Assembly: GCF_000176015.1 (NCBI RefSeq)
Contig: NZ_ACYY01000002.1
Span: forward strand, 1-64,000
Length of the DNA: 64,000 nt
From: Rhodobacter ferrooxidans
GTDB taxonomy: Bacteria; Pseudomonadota; Alphaproteobacteria; Rhodobacterales; Rhodobacteraceae
Direction: 5' to 3'
Shown here piece by piece: positions 25,055 to 33,681 of this stretch (position 1 is its first letter; each line of letters opens with the position of its first letter). The notes under the pieces are model-generated. The model searched no databases. It was not told where the DNA came from and was given only the letters and a program-made list of their open reading frames with translations. A program made the translations under genes and the position numbers.

Positions 25055-26073
25055 TCCGGGTTCTGGTGGCAGGTCTGGGCAACATGGGGCGCAGCCATGC
25101 GCTTGCCTATCATCATAACCCGGCGTTCCAGATCGTCGGGTTGGTGAACCGCTCGGTGGTGGATTTGCCGCCCGAGTTGCAGGGCTACCCGCTGAGCGCC
25201 GACTACAATGAGGCTTTGACACGGCTTAAACCCGATCTGGTCTGTGTGGCCACCTATTCCGACAGCCATGCTGATTACGCCTGCGCGGCGATGGAGGCGG
25301 GGGCCGACGTGTTCGTGGAAAAGCCGCTGGCCACCACGGTTGCCGATGCGCGGCGGGTGCAGTCCAAGGCCGTTCAGACCGGGCGCAAGGTGGTGGTGGG
25401 CTATATCCTGCGGCATCACCCAAGTTGGATCCGGCTGATCGCCGAGGCGCGGGCGCTGGGCGGCCCCTATGTGTTCCGGCTGAACCTGAACCAGCAATCC
25501 TCCGGCCCGACGTGGGGGGTGCACAAGGCGCTGATGCAGACCACGCCGCCGATTGTCGATTGCGGCGTGCATTACGTCGATGTGATGTGCCAGATCACCG
25601 ACGCCAAACCGCTGGAGGTGCGCGGCATGGGCCTGCGGCTTTCGAACGAAATCGCGCCGGGCATGTATAACTACGGCCATTTTCAGGTGCTGTTCGATGA
25701 TGGCAGCTTGGGCTGGTATGAGGCCGGCTGGGGGCCGATGATGTCGGACACCGCGTTCTTCGTGAAGGATGTGGTCAGCCCCAATGGCGCCGTATCGATC
25801 CGCATGCCGGAAAATGCGCGCTCCGACGATATGGCGACGCATACCAAGACCTCGCTGCTGCGGGTGCACAAGGTGGCCACCGGCGACACCGATATCTCGA
25901 TGGCCGACGAACCCGGCCATCAGGAGCTGTGCGACCGCGAGCAGGCCTTCGTCGCCCGCGCCATCGCCGAAAACCTGGACCTCACCCGCCACATGGCGGA
26001 TGCCGTCGGCTCGCTGGCGATCTGCCTTGCGGCGGATGAAAGCGTGCGCTCGGGCCTGCCCGTGAAACTGTAA
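25051..26073 (+). CDS. Gfo/Idh/MocA-family NAD(P)-dependent oxidoreductase
   Basis: A 340-residue protein. The Rossmann entry VLVAGLGNMGRSHALAYHH is at residues 4-22, the EKPLATTVADARR motif (Lys of the family active site) at about 94-106, and DCGVHYVDVM supplies the catalytic His region. Members oxidise or reduce sugars, inositols or sugar acids. It lies inside the ABC cassette, coupled to the second permease and 9 bases before the ATPase, so its substrate is likely the imported sugar or a derivative. The MurQ/NagA route needs no such enzyme, so its job is open. Confidence 0.85.
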   Translation: MIRVLVAGLGNMGRSHALAYHHNPAFQIVGLVNRSVVDLPPELQGYPLSADYNEALTRLKPDLVCVATYSDSHADYACAAMEAGADVFVEKPLATTVADARRVQSKAVQTGRKVVVGYILRHHPSWIRLIAEARALGGPYVFRLNLNQQSSGPTWGVHKALMQTTPPIVDCGVHYVDVMCQITDAKPLEVRGMGLRLSNEIAPGMYNYGHFQVLFDDGSLGWYEAGWGPMMSDTAFFVKDVVSPNGAVSIRMPENARSDDMATHTKTSLLRVHKVATGDTDISMADEPGHQELCDREQAFVARAIAENLDLTRHMADAVGSLAICLAADESVRSGLPVKL

Positions 26074-26082
26074 GGAGCCGCC

Positions 26083-27081
26083 ATGGCCGCGCTGACGCTT
26101 GTCAATGTCACCAAATCCTTCGGCAAGACCGATGTCATCAAGGGCGTCGATCTGGAGGTGCAGACCGGCGAGTTCTGCGTGTTTGTCGGGCCGTCGGGCT
26201 GTGGCAAATCCACCCTGTTGCGGATGATCGCCGGGCTGGAGGATGTAAGCAGCGGCGAGGTGATGATCAACGGTGCGCGGGTCAACGATGTGGCCCCGGC
26301 CAAGCGCGAGATCGCCATGGTGTTCCAAAGCTACGCGCTTTACCCGCATCTGACGGTGCGCGACAACATGGGGCTGGCGCTGAAACAGGCGGGGCAGTCG
26401 AAGGCCGCGGTGGCAAAATCGGTCGATCATGCGGCGGCGATGCTGGCGCTGGAACCCTTGCTGGCCCGCCGCCCGTCCGAGCTTTCCGGCGGCCAGCGTC
26501 AGCGCGTTGCCATCGGCCGCGCCATCGTGCGCACGCCGAAACTGTTCCTGTTCGACGAGCCGCTGTCGAACCTCGATGCCGCATTGCGCGTGGCCACAAG
26601 GATCGAGATTGCCAAGCTGCACCGCGATCTGGATGCCACGATGATCTATGTGACGCATGACCAGATCGAGGCGATGACGCTGGCCGACCGCATCGTGGTG
26701 CTGCGAGATGGCCGCGTGGAACAGGTCGGCGCGCCGATGGACCTGTATAACGACCCCGACAACACCTTTGTCGCGGGCTTCATCGGTTCGCCGATGATGA
26801 ACTTCCTGCACGCCGGGGCCTTGGGGATGCGCAGCGCCACCATGGGGGTGCGGCCCGAACATCTGGCGATTTCGCGCACGGCGGGGCAGATCGAAGGCAC
26901 GGTGTCCCACGTCGAAAAGCTGGGCGGCGAGACGCTGGTCTATATCAACACCGCCACCCAAGGGTTGCTGACCGTGCGGCTGTTCGGCGAGCATGACTAC
27001 CGGGTGGACGAGACCGTGCAACTGACCCCCGAAGCCGCCCGCGCCTTCCATTTCGACGCCGCAGGCCTGCGGTTGCGCTGA
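26083..27081 (+). CDS. ABC transporter ATP-binding protein (MalK/UgpC type)
   Basis: A 332-residue ATPase with Walker A GPSGCGKST (about residues 37-45), Q loop MVFQSYALYPHLTV, signature LSGGQRQRVAIGRA, Walker B LFLFDEPLSNLDAALR, the H loop YVTHD, and a C-terminal TOBE-like regulatory domain (MGVRPEHLAI). It energises the two permeases upstream. The first 25 residues are the usual LVNVTKSFGKTDVIKGVDLE. Last gene of the rightward operon; the long inverted repeat downstream probably ends the transcript. Confidence 0.93.
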   Translation: MAALTLVNVTKSFGKTDVIKGVDLEVQTGEFCVFVGPSGCGKSTLLRMIAGLEDVSSGEVMINGARVNDVAPAKREIAMVFQSYALYPHLTVRDNMGLALKQAGQSKAAVAKSVDHAAAMLALEPLLARRPSELSGGQRQRVAIGRAIVRTPKLFLFDEPLSNLDAALRVATRIEIAKLHRDLDATMIYVTHDQIEAMTLADRIVVLRDGRVEQVGAPMDLYNDPDNTFVAGFIGSPMMNFLHAGALGMRSATMGVRPEHLAISRTAGQIEGTVSHVEKLGGETLVYINTATQGLLTVRLFGEHDYRVDETVQLTPEAARAFHFDAAGLRLR

Positions 27082-27105
27082 CTCTCTGCACATTCTTCTC
27101 TGCTA

Positions 27106-27179
27106 AAATATCCCCCGCGGAGCGTCTGTGCTGGCAGCGGGAGCGCGCCGCGCGGGGATATTTGAAGAACAGATGAAAG
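27106..27179. repeat. Long inverted repeat and dispersed-repeat copy between convergent genes
   Basis: AAATATCCCCCGCG (27106-27119) and CGCGGGGATATTT (27151-27163) form an interrupted palindrome between the convergent ATPase and molybdoenzyme genes, a likely bidirectional terminator. The right arm continues into GAAGAACAGATGAAAG (to 27179), a block repeated almost exactly, inverted, at 38737-38763. Confidence 0.65.
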
Positions 27180-27181
27180 CC

Positions 27182-29413
27182 TCAAGCGAAGGCTATGGAC
27201 TTGTTCAAGGGCAGGTCACGGATGCGCTGGCCGGTCAGCGCGAAGATGGCGTTGGCCAGCGCCGGGGCCGCAGGTGGCAGGCCGGGTTCACCGATGCCGC
27301 GGATGCGGTCGCCGTTTTCCAGAATCGTCACGCTGATCGGCGGGCATTGCGGCAGGCGCAAGGCGTCGTAGTCGGTGAAATTGCTTTGCTGGGCGCGACC
27401 TTGCGCAAAGCTGATCTCGCCCATGATCGCCGCACTCAGCCCAAAGACCATGCCGCCCTGCACCTGCGCCTCGATGATGCCGGGATCAAGTGCTGTGCCC
27501 ACATCCACCGCCGCAAAGGCAGCAATCAGGCGGATACCCACGGTGGTCTGTTCGATCTCGATCACCTCGGCCACCGGCACGCCGAAGCTGAGGCTGAAGG
27601 CCAGCCCACGGGCGCGGCCCTCGATCGGCGCCGCCCCCCAATGCGACATCCGGCCCACCGCCTCCAGCACCTTGCGCGACGGCTCATGGGAAATGTGGGC
27701 CAGGCGGAACTCCAGCGGGTCCACCCCCGCCAGATGCGCCAACTCGTCCACCGCACTTTCGTGGAAGAACCCGTTCTGCGAGGCACCCACCGCGCGCCAC
27801 GACCCCACCGGCACCCCGGCGGGCACCCGGTAGCCGGTGACGCGGTGGTTAGTGAAGTCATAGGGCTGCTCCCACGCGCCCTGCACGATCGACGAATCCG
27901 GTCCGGGCACCGAGTAGCCGAGCCGACCCACCTGCGAGGCGATCACCGAAGGGGCGGCCAGATGCAGATCGAAGGCCGCGACCTTGCCTGCTTCTACCCG
28001 CGCGCGCAGCCGTGCCTTGGCCATCGGGCGATAGACGTCATGCGTGGTATCCTCCTCGCGGCTCCAGGTCAGCAGCACCGGCGTGCCTTCGACCGCCTTG
28101 GCCACGGTGATGGCCTGCCGCGCCACATCCATTTCGGCCCGCCGCCCGAAACCGCCGCCCATCAGCATGGTGTGAACCTCGATGGCCTCGACCGGCAGGC
28201 CTGTCAGCGCCGCCCCTTCCTTCAGGATCTGCGTCGGCAGTTGCGTGCCGGTCCAGACCTGCAAATGGCCGTCCGTCAGCAGGGCTGCGGCACACATCGG
28301 CTCCATCGTGGCGTGGGCGAGGTAGGGCACGGAATATTGGGCCTCGAAGATGTCTCCGACGGTTAGCGCGGCTTCCACATCGCCATCGTCGCGGCTGCGG
28401 CTGTCTAGACGGTCGGCATCGAAGGCGGCATCAACGGCGGCCAGCATCGCGGCGGTATCGGCGGGATAGGCGGCAGGAGCCCAGTCGAAGGTGATCGCAT
28501 TGGCTGCGGAAAACGCCTCCCAGGTCGAGCGCGCCAGCACCGCGACGCCGTTTTCCACCTCGACCACCTGCACCACGCCGGGCATCGCCAGCGCCGCAGT
28601 GGCGTCATAAGACTTCATCGGCGCACCAAGCCCGGGATTGCAGCGCACCGTGCCGAACAGCATCCCGGACAGCCGCAGGTCGGCGGTGAACTGCGCCGCC
28701 CCGGTGATCTTGCCAGGCATGTCGGGGCGCGGCAGCGATGTGCCCAGCAGCTTCCACTCGGCGCGGGGTTTCAGCGGCGGGGTGTCGGGCAGCGGCACCG
28801 AGGCTGCTTCGGTCGCGAGTTCGATATAGCTGAGCCGCGTGCCATCGGGGGCCACCACCGCGCCGCCTTCGGTTTTCAGCACCGCCGCGTCAAGCCCCAG
28901 CCGCCGCGCCGCCGCGCCAATCAGCGCCACCCGCGCCACGGCACCTGCTGCGCGCATCTTTTCATAGGCGTCGGGGGTGGACGACGAGCCGCCGGTGATC
29001 TGCAACCCCAGCAATTTGCCCGGCACCTGCATCGCCTTGCGCAGGCTTTCCGCCATCCAGCCGGTATCGGTGGGGGCAAAGGGCACACCTTCCTCCAGCA
29101 CCGCCGCATTGAAATAGGCTTTCGAGGCCGGGCCGTGGATCACGCGCACCTGATCCCAGGGCAGGTCCATCTCCTCGGCCACCAAAGCCGCCAGCGTGGT
29201 ATGCACGCCCTGACCCATCTCGGCGCGCGGGGCGATGATGGTAACGCCGGTGGCGTCGATCAGCACATAGGGGGTCAGCGCCGCGTCTTCACCGCCCAGC
29301 AGCGGGTTGGGCCAGGGCTTGCGATAGGCATAGGTGCCGAACGCCACCCCGCCCAGAATGGCGACCGAGCCGATCAGGAAGCTGCGCCGGGCGATGGTTG
29401 CAAGGCGGCTCAT
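27182..29413 (-). CDS. Molybdopterin-binding subunit, xanthine dehydrogenase family (isoquinoline 1-oxidoreductase beta type)
   Basis: A 743-residue catalytic subunit. A twin-arginine-like signal ([18 protein letters not shown]) suggests export. Family features are [20 protein letters not shown] early, [18 protein letters not shown] in the middle, and the C-terminal [19 protein letters not shown] with the conserved active-site Glu. I chose ATG 29413, which overlaps the small-subunit stop as ATGA; the longer frame lies within that gene. Such two-subunit enzymes hydroxylate N-heterocycles or oxidise aldehydes and pass electrons to a c-type cytochrome. No cytochrome or MobA-like gene is adjacent. 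Substrate unknown. Confidence 0.88.
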   Translation of the reverse strand: MSRLATIARRSFLIGSVAILGGVAFGTYAYRKPWPNPLLGGEDAALTPYVLIDATGVTIIAPRAEMGQGVHTTLAALVAEEMDLPWDQVRVIHGPASKAYFNAAVLEEGVPFAPTDTGWMAESLRKAMQVPGKLLGLQITGGSSSTPDAYEKMRAAGAVARVALIGAAARRLGLDAAVLKTEGGAVVAPDGTRLSYIELATEAASVPLPDTPPLKPRAEWKLLGTSLPRPDMPGKITGAAQFTADLRLSGMLFGTVRCNPGLGAPMKSYDATAALAMPGVVQVVEVENGVAVLARSTWEAFSAANAITFDWAPAAYPADTAAMLAAVDAAFDADRLDSRSRDDGDVEAALTVGDIFEAQYSVPYLAHATMEPMCAAALLTDGHLQVWTGTQLPTQILKEGAALTGLPVEAIEVHTMLMGGGFGRRAEMDVARQAITVAKAVEGTPVLLTWSREEDTTHDVYRPMAKARLRARVEAGKVAAFDLHLAAPSVIASQVGRLGYSVPGPDSSIVQGAWEQPYDFTNHRVTGYRVPAGVPVGSWRAVGASQNGFFHESAVDELAHLAGVDPLEFRLAHISHEPSRKVLEAVGRMSHWGAAPIEGRARGLAFSLSFGVPVAEVIEIEQTTVGIRLIAAFAAVDVGTALDPGIIEAQVQGGMVFGLSAAIMGEISFAQGRAQQSNFTDYDALRLPQCPPISVTILENGDRIRGIGEPGLPPAAPALANAIFALTGQRIRDLPLNKSIAFA

Positions 29414-29874
29414 GGTGTCACCGCCAGCCGAAGGGCGGCATCGTGAATGGCGGCACGGATGCGCGGGTAGGTGCCGCAGCGGCACAGGTTCCCGGCCATC
29501 GCCGTGTCGATCTCGGCATCCGTCGGCTGCGGAATTTCCTTAAGCAAGGCCACCGCCTGAATGATCTGCCCCGACTGGCAATAGCCGCATTGCGCCACCT
29601 GATGCTGCAACCACGCCTGCTGCACGGCATGCAGCGCGTCGGGGCTGGCCAGCCCTTCGATGGTGATGATCTGCGCCTCGCCGACATCGGCCAGCAGGGT
29701 CTGGCACGACCGCGCCGCCAAGCCATCCAGCAGCACCGAGCAGGCACCGCAGACCCCGACACCGCAGCCATATTTGCTGCCAGTCAGGTTCAACTCGTCA
29801 CGCAGCACCCACAAAAGCGGGGTGTCGGGGGCGGCGGTCACCTCGTGGCTGGTGCCGTTCACGGTGATCTGCAT
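29410..29874 (-). CDS. (2Fe-2S)-binding small subunit of the molybdenum hydroxylase
   Basis: A 154-residue electron-transfer subunit with two 2Fe-2S clusters: the plant-ferredoxin-type set in [15 protein letters not shown] with a following Cys in RSCQTL, and the helical-domain set CGYCQSGQ and CRCGTYPRI. It matches isoquinoline 1-oxidoreductase alpha subunits in size and order. It precedes and overlaps the large-subunit gene, forming a two-gene operon read leftward from a promoter just upstream. Confidence 0.93.
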   Translation of the reverse strand: MQITVNGTSHEVTAAPDTPLLWVLRDELNLTGSKYGCGVGVCGACSVLLDGLAARSCQTLLADVGEAQIITIEGLASPDALHAVQQAWLQHQVAQCGYCQSGQIIQAVALLKEIPQPTDAEIDTAMAGNLCRCGTYPRIRAAIHDAALRLAVTP

Positions 29875-29892
29875 GGCGGGCGTCCTTTGGCT

Positions 29893-29929
29893 TATGCTGC
29901 CAGCATAGACCCGGAACCCGGCATTTCAA
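29893..29929 (-). promoter_or_regulatory. Promoter with overlapping palindrome for the molybdenum hydroxylase operon
   Basis: On the minus strand TTGAAA (29929-29924), 16 bases and TATGCT (29907-29902) form a sigma-70-type promoter. The -10 lies inside a perfect 15-base palindrome TATGCTG-C-CAGCATA (29893-29907), placed so that a bound protein would block initiation. The start codon is about 20 bases downstream. Confidence 0.5.
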
Positions 29930-29938
29930 ACCGTGCCG

Positions 29939-31807
29939 TCAAGTCGCCTCGGGTTTCGGCTGCGCAACCTGGGCGGCGCGGCAGAATGCCACCGCCAGCG
30001 TGGCATCCAGCGGCAGCCGGGCGGTCAGGCCCCAGCTTTGGCACAGCGCCTCGAACCCCGGAAGATCGTCGGGGTGTTCGGCCAGCAGCCGGTAGGTCAG
30101 GATCAGCAGCAAGGGCGGAGCGACCCCCGATTGCGCATATGCCGCCTGCAGCACATCAGGCCGCAGCCCCGGATCGCCAAGGGAAAGCGTGGTCGGCTTC
30201 ACCTCGGCCAGCAGCCCCGCCAGCGCCGCCGCATCGTCCGCCACGGGCGTTTGCAGCAGGCGCAGCTTTTCTCCCGCGGCAATGCCGTTGCGCGCCCAAA
30301 GCCGGGTCAGTGCGATGTGCAGGCCAGCGGATTCCTCCTGCACCACCAACCGCATGTCCGGGCGGGTGCGTGACAGCAGCGCCGCCAGAAACCCGCAGCC
30401 TGCGCCAATCTCCAGATGCGTGCCACCCTTGGGCAGCATCTTGGGCAGGCTGCGCGCCAGATTGCGTTCAAACTTGCCCTCGGCAATCAGCAACAGCGCC
30501 GGCGGGGTGAAGATGCGCGGGTCGGCGGGCACCTCGATCTCGTGGTTCTTGTGCCAGCTCAGCGGCGGATCGACCGACATATCCACCGCCCCGGTCACAT
30601 ACAGCCCCAGCGTGCCCGGCTTGCGATCGGGTGGTGGCTTCTGCCGGTCGGCCTTCTGCTTTTCCGAAGTGTTCTTTTCGACCCGGCTCATGAGGGCCGC
30701 GATCTTTTCCGGGTCGCGGGCCTGTGGCGGCTTGGCTTCCACCTGATCAATCGGGATCAGACTGGCGGCCTTCAACCCCTCGACCATCTCGTTATAGGCT
30801 TCGGTGCCCTTGAACTCGGCCAGCCGCGCCTCGGCCCGATCCAGTGCTGCGAAATGCAGCCGGTTCAGCACCGGGTCTTCCAGCAACGCCGCCATGATCC
30901 GGTTGCGTTCGCCCGAATAGCGCAGCATGGCGTCGTCGCGCACCTCGTTGCGGTCCTGCAAGGCCCAATAGTCGGAATTATACTTGTCTTTCTTGAGGTT
31001 GACGTTGCCGCGGAACTTGCGGATCGCATAGCTGTCGATGGATTTGACCGCGTAATGGTTCAACTGCACCCAGTCATAACCAATGGTGCGCACGATCGAG
31101 CGCCAGCCGCGGAACTTGAAATAATCCTCCATCGGCGCGCCGGAGCCGTTCAGCCATTTCACGGTTTCGGGAAACTCGCCCTCCAGCCACTTGTTCTTGA
31201 TGCTGGGGCGGTGGATGCCCAGTTTCCAATACTTGGGGTCGAACTGGAACAGCGTCTTCACCCCCCAGCCGCGGTTCCACATCGGCGGGGCGGCATAAAG
31301 ATACTGCTCGGTCACCGGGGCGCGCGACCAGTCATGCACGCCGCCCGAGCCGAAAATCCGCCAGGTCACCACGATGCCATTGGCGCCGCGCGCCTTGGCG
31401 GCAGTGATCATGTCATCCAGTGTGCCGTCGCCGTATTTGATGCAGAGAAACTCGTCGGCATCGAACACCATCACCCAGTCGCTGCTGCCCACCAGCGGCT
31501 CGTCCTGCGCATAGTTCAAGGCCGAGGGCTGCGGGCGGATGCCTTCGGGGATATCGTTGCGGCGGTGATAGGCCAGACCCATCTCCTCCAGCCGGATCAG
31601 CATGTCGTCGGTGCCGTCAGAGCAATCGTTGGTATAGACCACGATATCGGTGAAACCGACCGCCAGATGATGCGCGATCCATTCCAGCACGAAGGGGCCT
31701 TCGTCCTTCATCATCGACACGGCGGTAAGGCGGCCATGCGGGCTGATGTGTTTGGTCAGGCCAGGCTTTTGCGCAGCATTTGAACCGGTTTTCTTCTTGC
31801 TGGCCAA
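29939..31807 (-). CDS. Fusion of GT2 glycosyltransferase and a methyltransferase-like domain
   Basis: A 622-residue protein. The N-terminal part is a GT2 domain of the DUF/Glyco_tranf_2_4 type: VSMMKDEGPFVLEWIAHHL, YTNDCSDGTDDML and MVFDADEFLCIKYGDG. After a Lys/Pro-rich linker (KQKADRQKPPPDRKPG) the C-terminal part has a SAM-binding glycine motif HLEIGAGCGFLAALLSRTRP. I place the start at TTG 31807 (ASKKKTGSNAAQ), with AAGAGGCAG upstream; longer readings run into the divergent promoter. Uncertain start. It lies at the edge of a glycan cluster and may add and methylate a sugar. Confidence 0.7.
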   Translation of the reverse strand: MASKKKTGSNAAQKPGLTKHISPHGRLTAVSMMKDEGPFVLEWIAHHLAVGFTDIVVYTNDCSDGTDDMLIRLEEMGLAYHRRNDIPEGIRPQPSALNYAQDEPLVGSSDWVMVFDADEFLCIKYGDGTLDDMITAAKARGANGIVVTWRIFGSGGVHDWSRAPVTEQYLYAAPPMWNRGWGVKTLFQFDPKYWKLGIHRPSIKNKWLEGEFPETVKWLNGSGAPMEDYFKFRGWRSIVRTIGYDWVQLNHYAVKSIDSYAIRKFRGNVNLKKDKYNSDYWALQDRNEVRDDAMLRYSGERNRIMAALLEDPVLNRLHFAALDRAEARLAEFKGTEAYNEMVEGLKAASLIPIDQVEAKPPQARDPEKIAALMSRVEKNTSEKQKADRQKPPPDRKPGTLGLYVTGAVDMSVDPPLSWHKNHEIEVPADPRIFTPPALLLIAEGKFERNLARSLPKMLPKGGTHLEIGAGCGFLAALLSRTRPDMRLVVQEESAGLHIALTRLWARNGIAAGEKLRLLQTPVADDAAALAGLLAEVKPTTLSLGDPGLRPDVLQAAYAQSGVAPPLLLILTYRLLAEHPDDLPGFEALCQSWGLTARLPLDATLAVAFCRAAQVAQPKPEAT

Positions 31808-31884
31808 GCTCTGCCTCTTGCGCGGGGTCCGCCCTGCTGGACATGGCGCAAGGGTTAGGGCATTATCCCAAGCAACGCAAAAGA

Positions 31885-31904
31885 AATCACTTTTCAATGT
31901 GATT
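31885..31904. promoter_or_regulatory. AT-rich divergent promoter region with inverted repeat
   Basis: AATCAC (31885-31890) and GTGATT (31899-31904) are inverted around an 8-base spacer in a short AT-rich island between the two divergent glycan genes. It is the obvious site for their shared control. No firm -10/-35 pair could be chosen. Confidence 0.35.
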
Positions 31905-31922
31905 GTAGTTAATGAGGGAACA

Positions 31923-32738
31923 ATGACAGGCCCCATCCGCCGCCCGGTTGCATCGCTTTGGATCGGCGAGCGGCTGCATTACCTGAACCAGCTTTGCCTG
32001 CTCAGCCATGTGAAACAGGGCCATCCCACGACGCTTTACTGCACCGATACCGTGACCAACGTGCCCGAGGGCGTGATCGTCAAACCCGCCACCGACATCA
32101 TGGCGATTGATATGGAGATCGTGCGGCAGACCTCTGAATCCTTTCTGTCGAACGTGTTCCGCTACAAGATGATCCAGAAGACCGATGCGGTGTGGATCGA
32201 CTGCGACGCCTTCTGCCACAAGCCGTTCCCGGACGAGATGCAGAACATCTTTGCCGGCCACGGCTTTCGCGGCGCGCTGAACTGCGGCGTGGTGTATATT
32301 CCGCCGAAGGGCGCGCTGATTGATCAGTTGCTGGATTACTATGACAACCTGCCCGCAGCTCCCGCCTGGTTCAACAAGCAGCAGCGCAAGCGGCTGGAAA
32401 AGCAGGATCCGTCGCTGCCGCATGCCGTGCGGATCTATAATGCCGAGCGCACCAGCTTTGGCCCGCAGGCTTTCACCTGGTTTGCCCAGCAGACTGGCGA
32501 TTATGAAAAGGCGCTGTCGCCGGATTTCCTTTATCCGGTGCCGTTCCAGCTTAACGACGTGTTCTACGACCCTTACGGTCGGGTGGAGGGGCATTTTACC
32601 GACAACACCCTGTCGGTGCATCTTTACACCAACGGCACAAAGCCCTGGTGGCGCAAGAACCCGCCGCTTGCCAATTCCTACGCCGACCGGATGTGCCGCG
32701 AGATCGGGGTCAATCCGCAAGACGCGCTGGAAGAATAG
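31923..32738 (+). CDS. Putative glycosyltransferase (GT32-like)
   Basis: A 271-residue protein from ATG 31923 with a GAGGGAAC ribosome site. The DCDAF segment near residue 98 is a DxD-type nucleotide-sugar motif in the phrase KTDAVWIDCDAFCHKPFP, and FVLSNVFRYKMIQ-like helix before it resembles GT32 and related capsule/LPS transferases. The HLYTNGTKPWWRKNPPLANSY tail also fits, with a histidine near the C-terminus. It is separated by 3 bases from the next, frameshifted, glycosyltransferase. Assignment to GT32 is from motif layout only. Confidence 0.65.
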   Translation: MTGPIRRPVASLWIGERLHYLNQLCLLSHVKQGHPTTLYCTDTVTNVPEGVIVKPATDIMAIDMEIVRQTSESFLSNVFRYKMIQKTDAVWIDCDAFCHKPFPDEMQNIFAGHGFRGALNCGVVYIPPKGALIDQLLDYYDNLPAAPAWFNKQQRKRLEKQDPSLPHAVRIYNAERTSFGPQAFTWFAQQTGDYEKALSPDFLYPVPFQLNDVFYDPYGRVEGHFTDNTLSVHLYTNGTKPWWRKNPPLANSYADRMCREIGVNPQDALEE

Positions 32739-32741
32739 CCG

Positions 32742-33657
32742 ATGGCCGCACCCGATCTGACCTTTGTCTATATCGTCGAGCCGCCGGATTATCAGATTTT
32801 CGCCTGCACGCTGCTGGCCTCGATCCGCCGCTATTTCCCGCCGGAGGTGAAGGCGATCGGCTATTGCCCGGCGCACAGGATGGCCAATCTGCACCCGGCG
32901 GTGATCAAGGCACACGAGATGATGGGCGCCGAGATCAGGCCGATGCAGACGGAAGGCATGTGGGATACCCCCCTATCCGCATGGCAACAAGATCATCGCC
33001 GCCATGCAGCCGCGCGATGGCGCATTTTCGGCCTTTGTCGATTCCGATGTGCTGTTCCTGCGGCCCAACACTTCGGCGGCGCTGTGCAAGCCGGGCAAGG
33101 TTTCGGCCTCGGCTGCCGCCTCGATGGTCTGGGCGGAACAGACGATCTGGGATACAATCTATGGCACTTTCGGCATGCCGATCCCGACCGAGCGTATCCG
33201 GCTGATGCGGCAATCGGGCAAGCCGGTGATCCCGTATTTCAGCGCCGGTCTGGTGGTGTTTCCCGAAACGCCGGGGCCGGGCGGGCGGTTTCCCGATGTC
33301 TGGTATGATACCGCGCGGCGGCTTGACCGGGTCGAGACGCTGGACAAGCGCCGCCCCTATCTGGACCAGATGACCCTGCCCATCGCCATGCAACGCGCCG
33401 GTCTGGGCTGGAACATCCTGCCCGAGGAACAGCACTATATCCTGGGGGGCCGGTTGCGCGGCGAACCGCTGCCCAAGGGCCGCGAGATTTATACCGTGCA
33501 TTACCGCCAGCTTGCCGTGCTGAAGGAAGCCGGTCTGCACGAGGTGGCGCAGGCCACGCTGAAATCGCAAACCGGCGTGCGGTTCGTGCGCCGCCTGACC
33601 CCAGACGCGCCAGAAGACCCCGGCACCGGTCTGGCGCAAACCGGGCAGATCGAATGA
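32742..33657 (+). pseudogene. Glycosyltransferase disrupted by a one-base frameshift
   Basis: Two overlapping frames together make one GT-A-like protein of about 304 residues. The first runs MAAPDLTFVYIVEPPDYQIF to TEGMWDTP; the second continues YPHGNKIIAAMQ and contains FVDSDVLFLRPN (DxD motif) through to IPYFSAGLVVFPET and the TVHYRQLAVLK end. The switch falls on a run of six C at 32968-32973; five C would restore one frame, and the total span of 916 bases is one more than a multiple of three. It may be a true phase-off or loss-of-function mutation, or a sequencing error. Start is 3 bases after the preceding gene. Confidence 0.8.
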
Positions 33658-33681
33658 CCGGCTTTCCCAAAGGTGCCAAAC

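Noticed and set aside
24658-27093. An 811-codon minus-strand frame opposite the permease, oxidoreductase and ATPase genes
   Set aside because: Antisense shadow of three clear genes; composition dominated by H, R, G and A without domains.
32968-32973. Programmed ribosomal frameshift in the glycosyltransferase gene
   Set aside because: The site has a C6 run but no known slippery heptamer or clear downstream stimulator; mutation or sequencing error is simpler.
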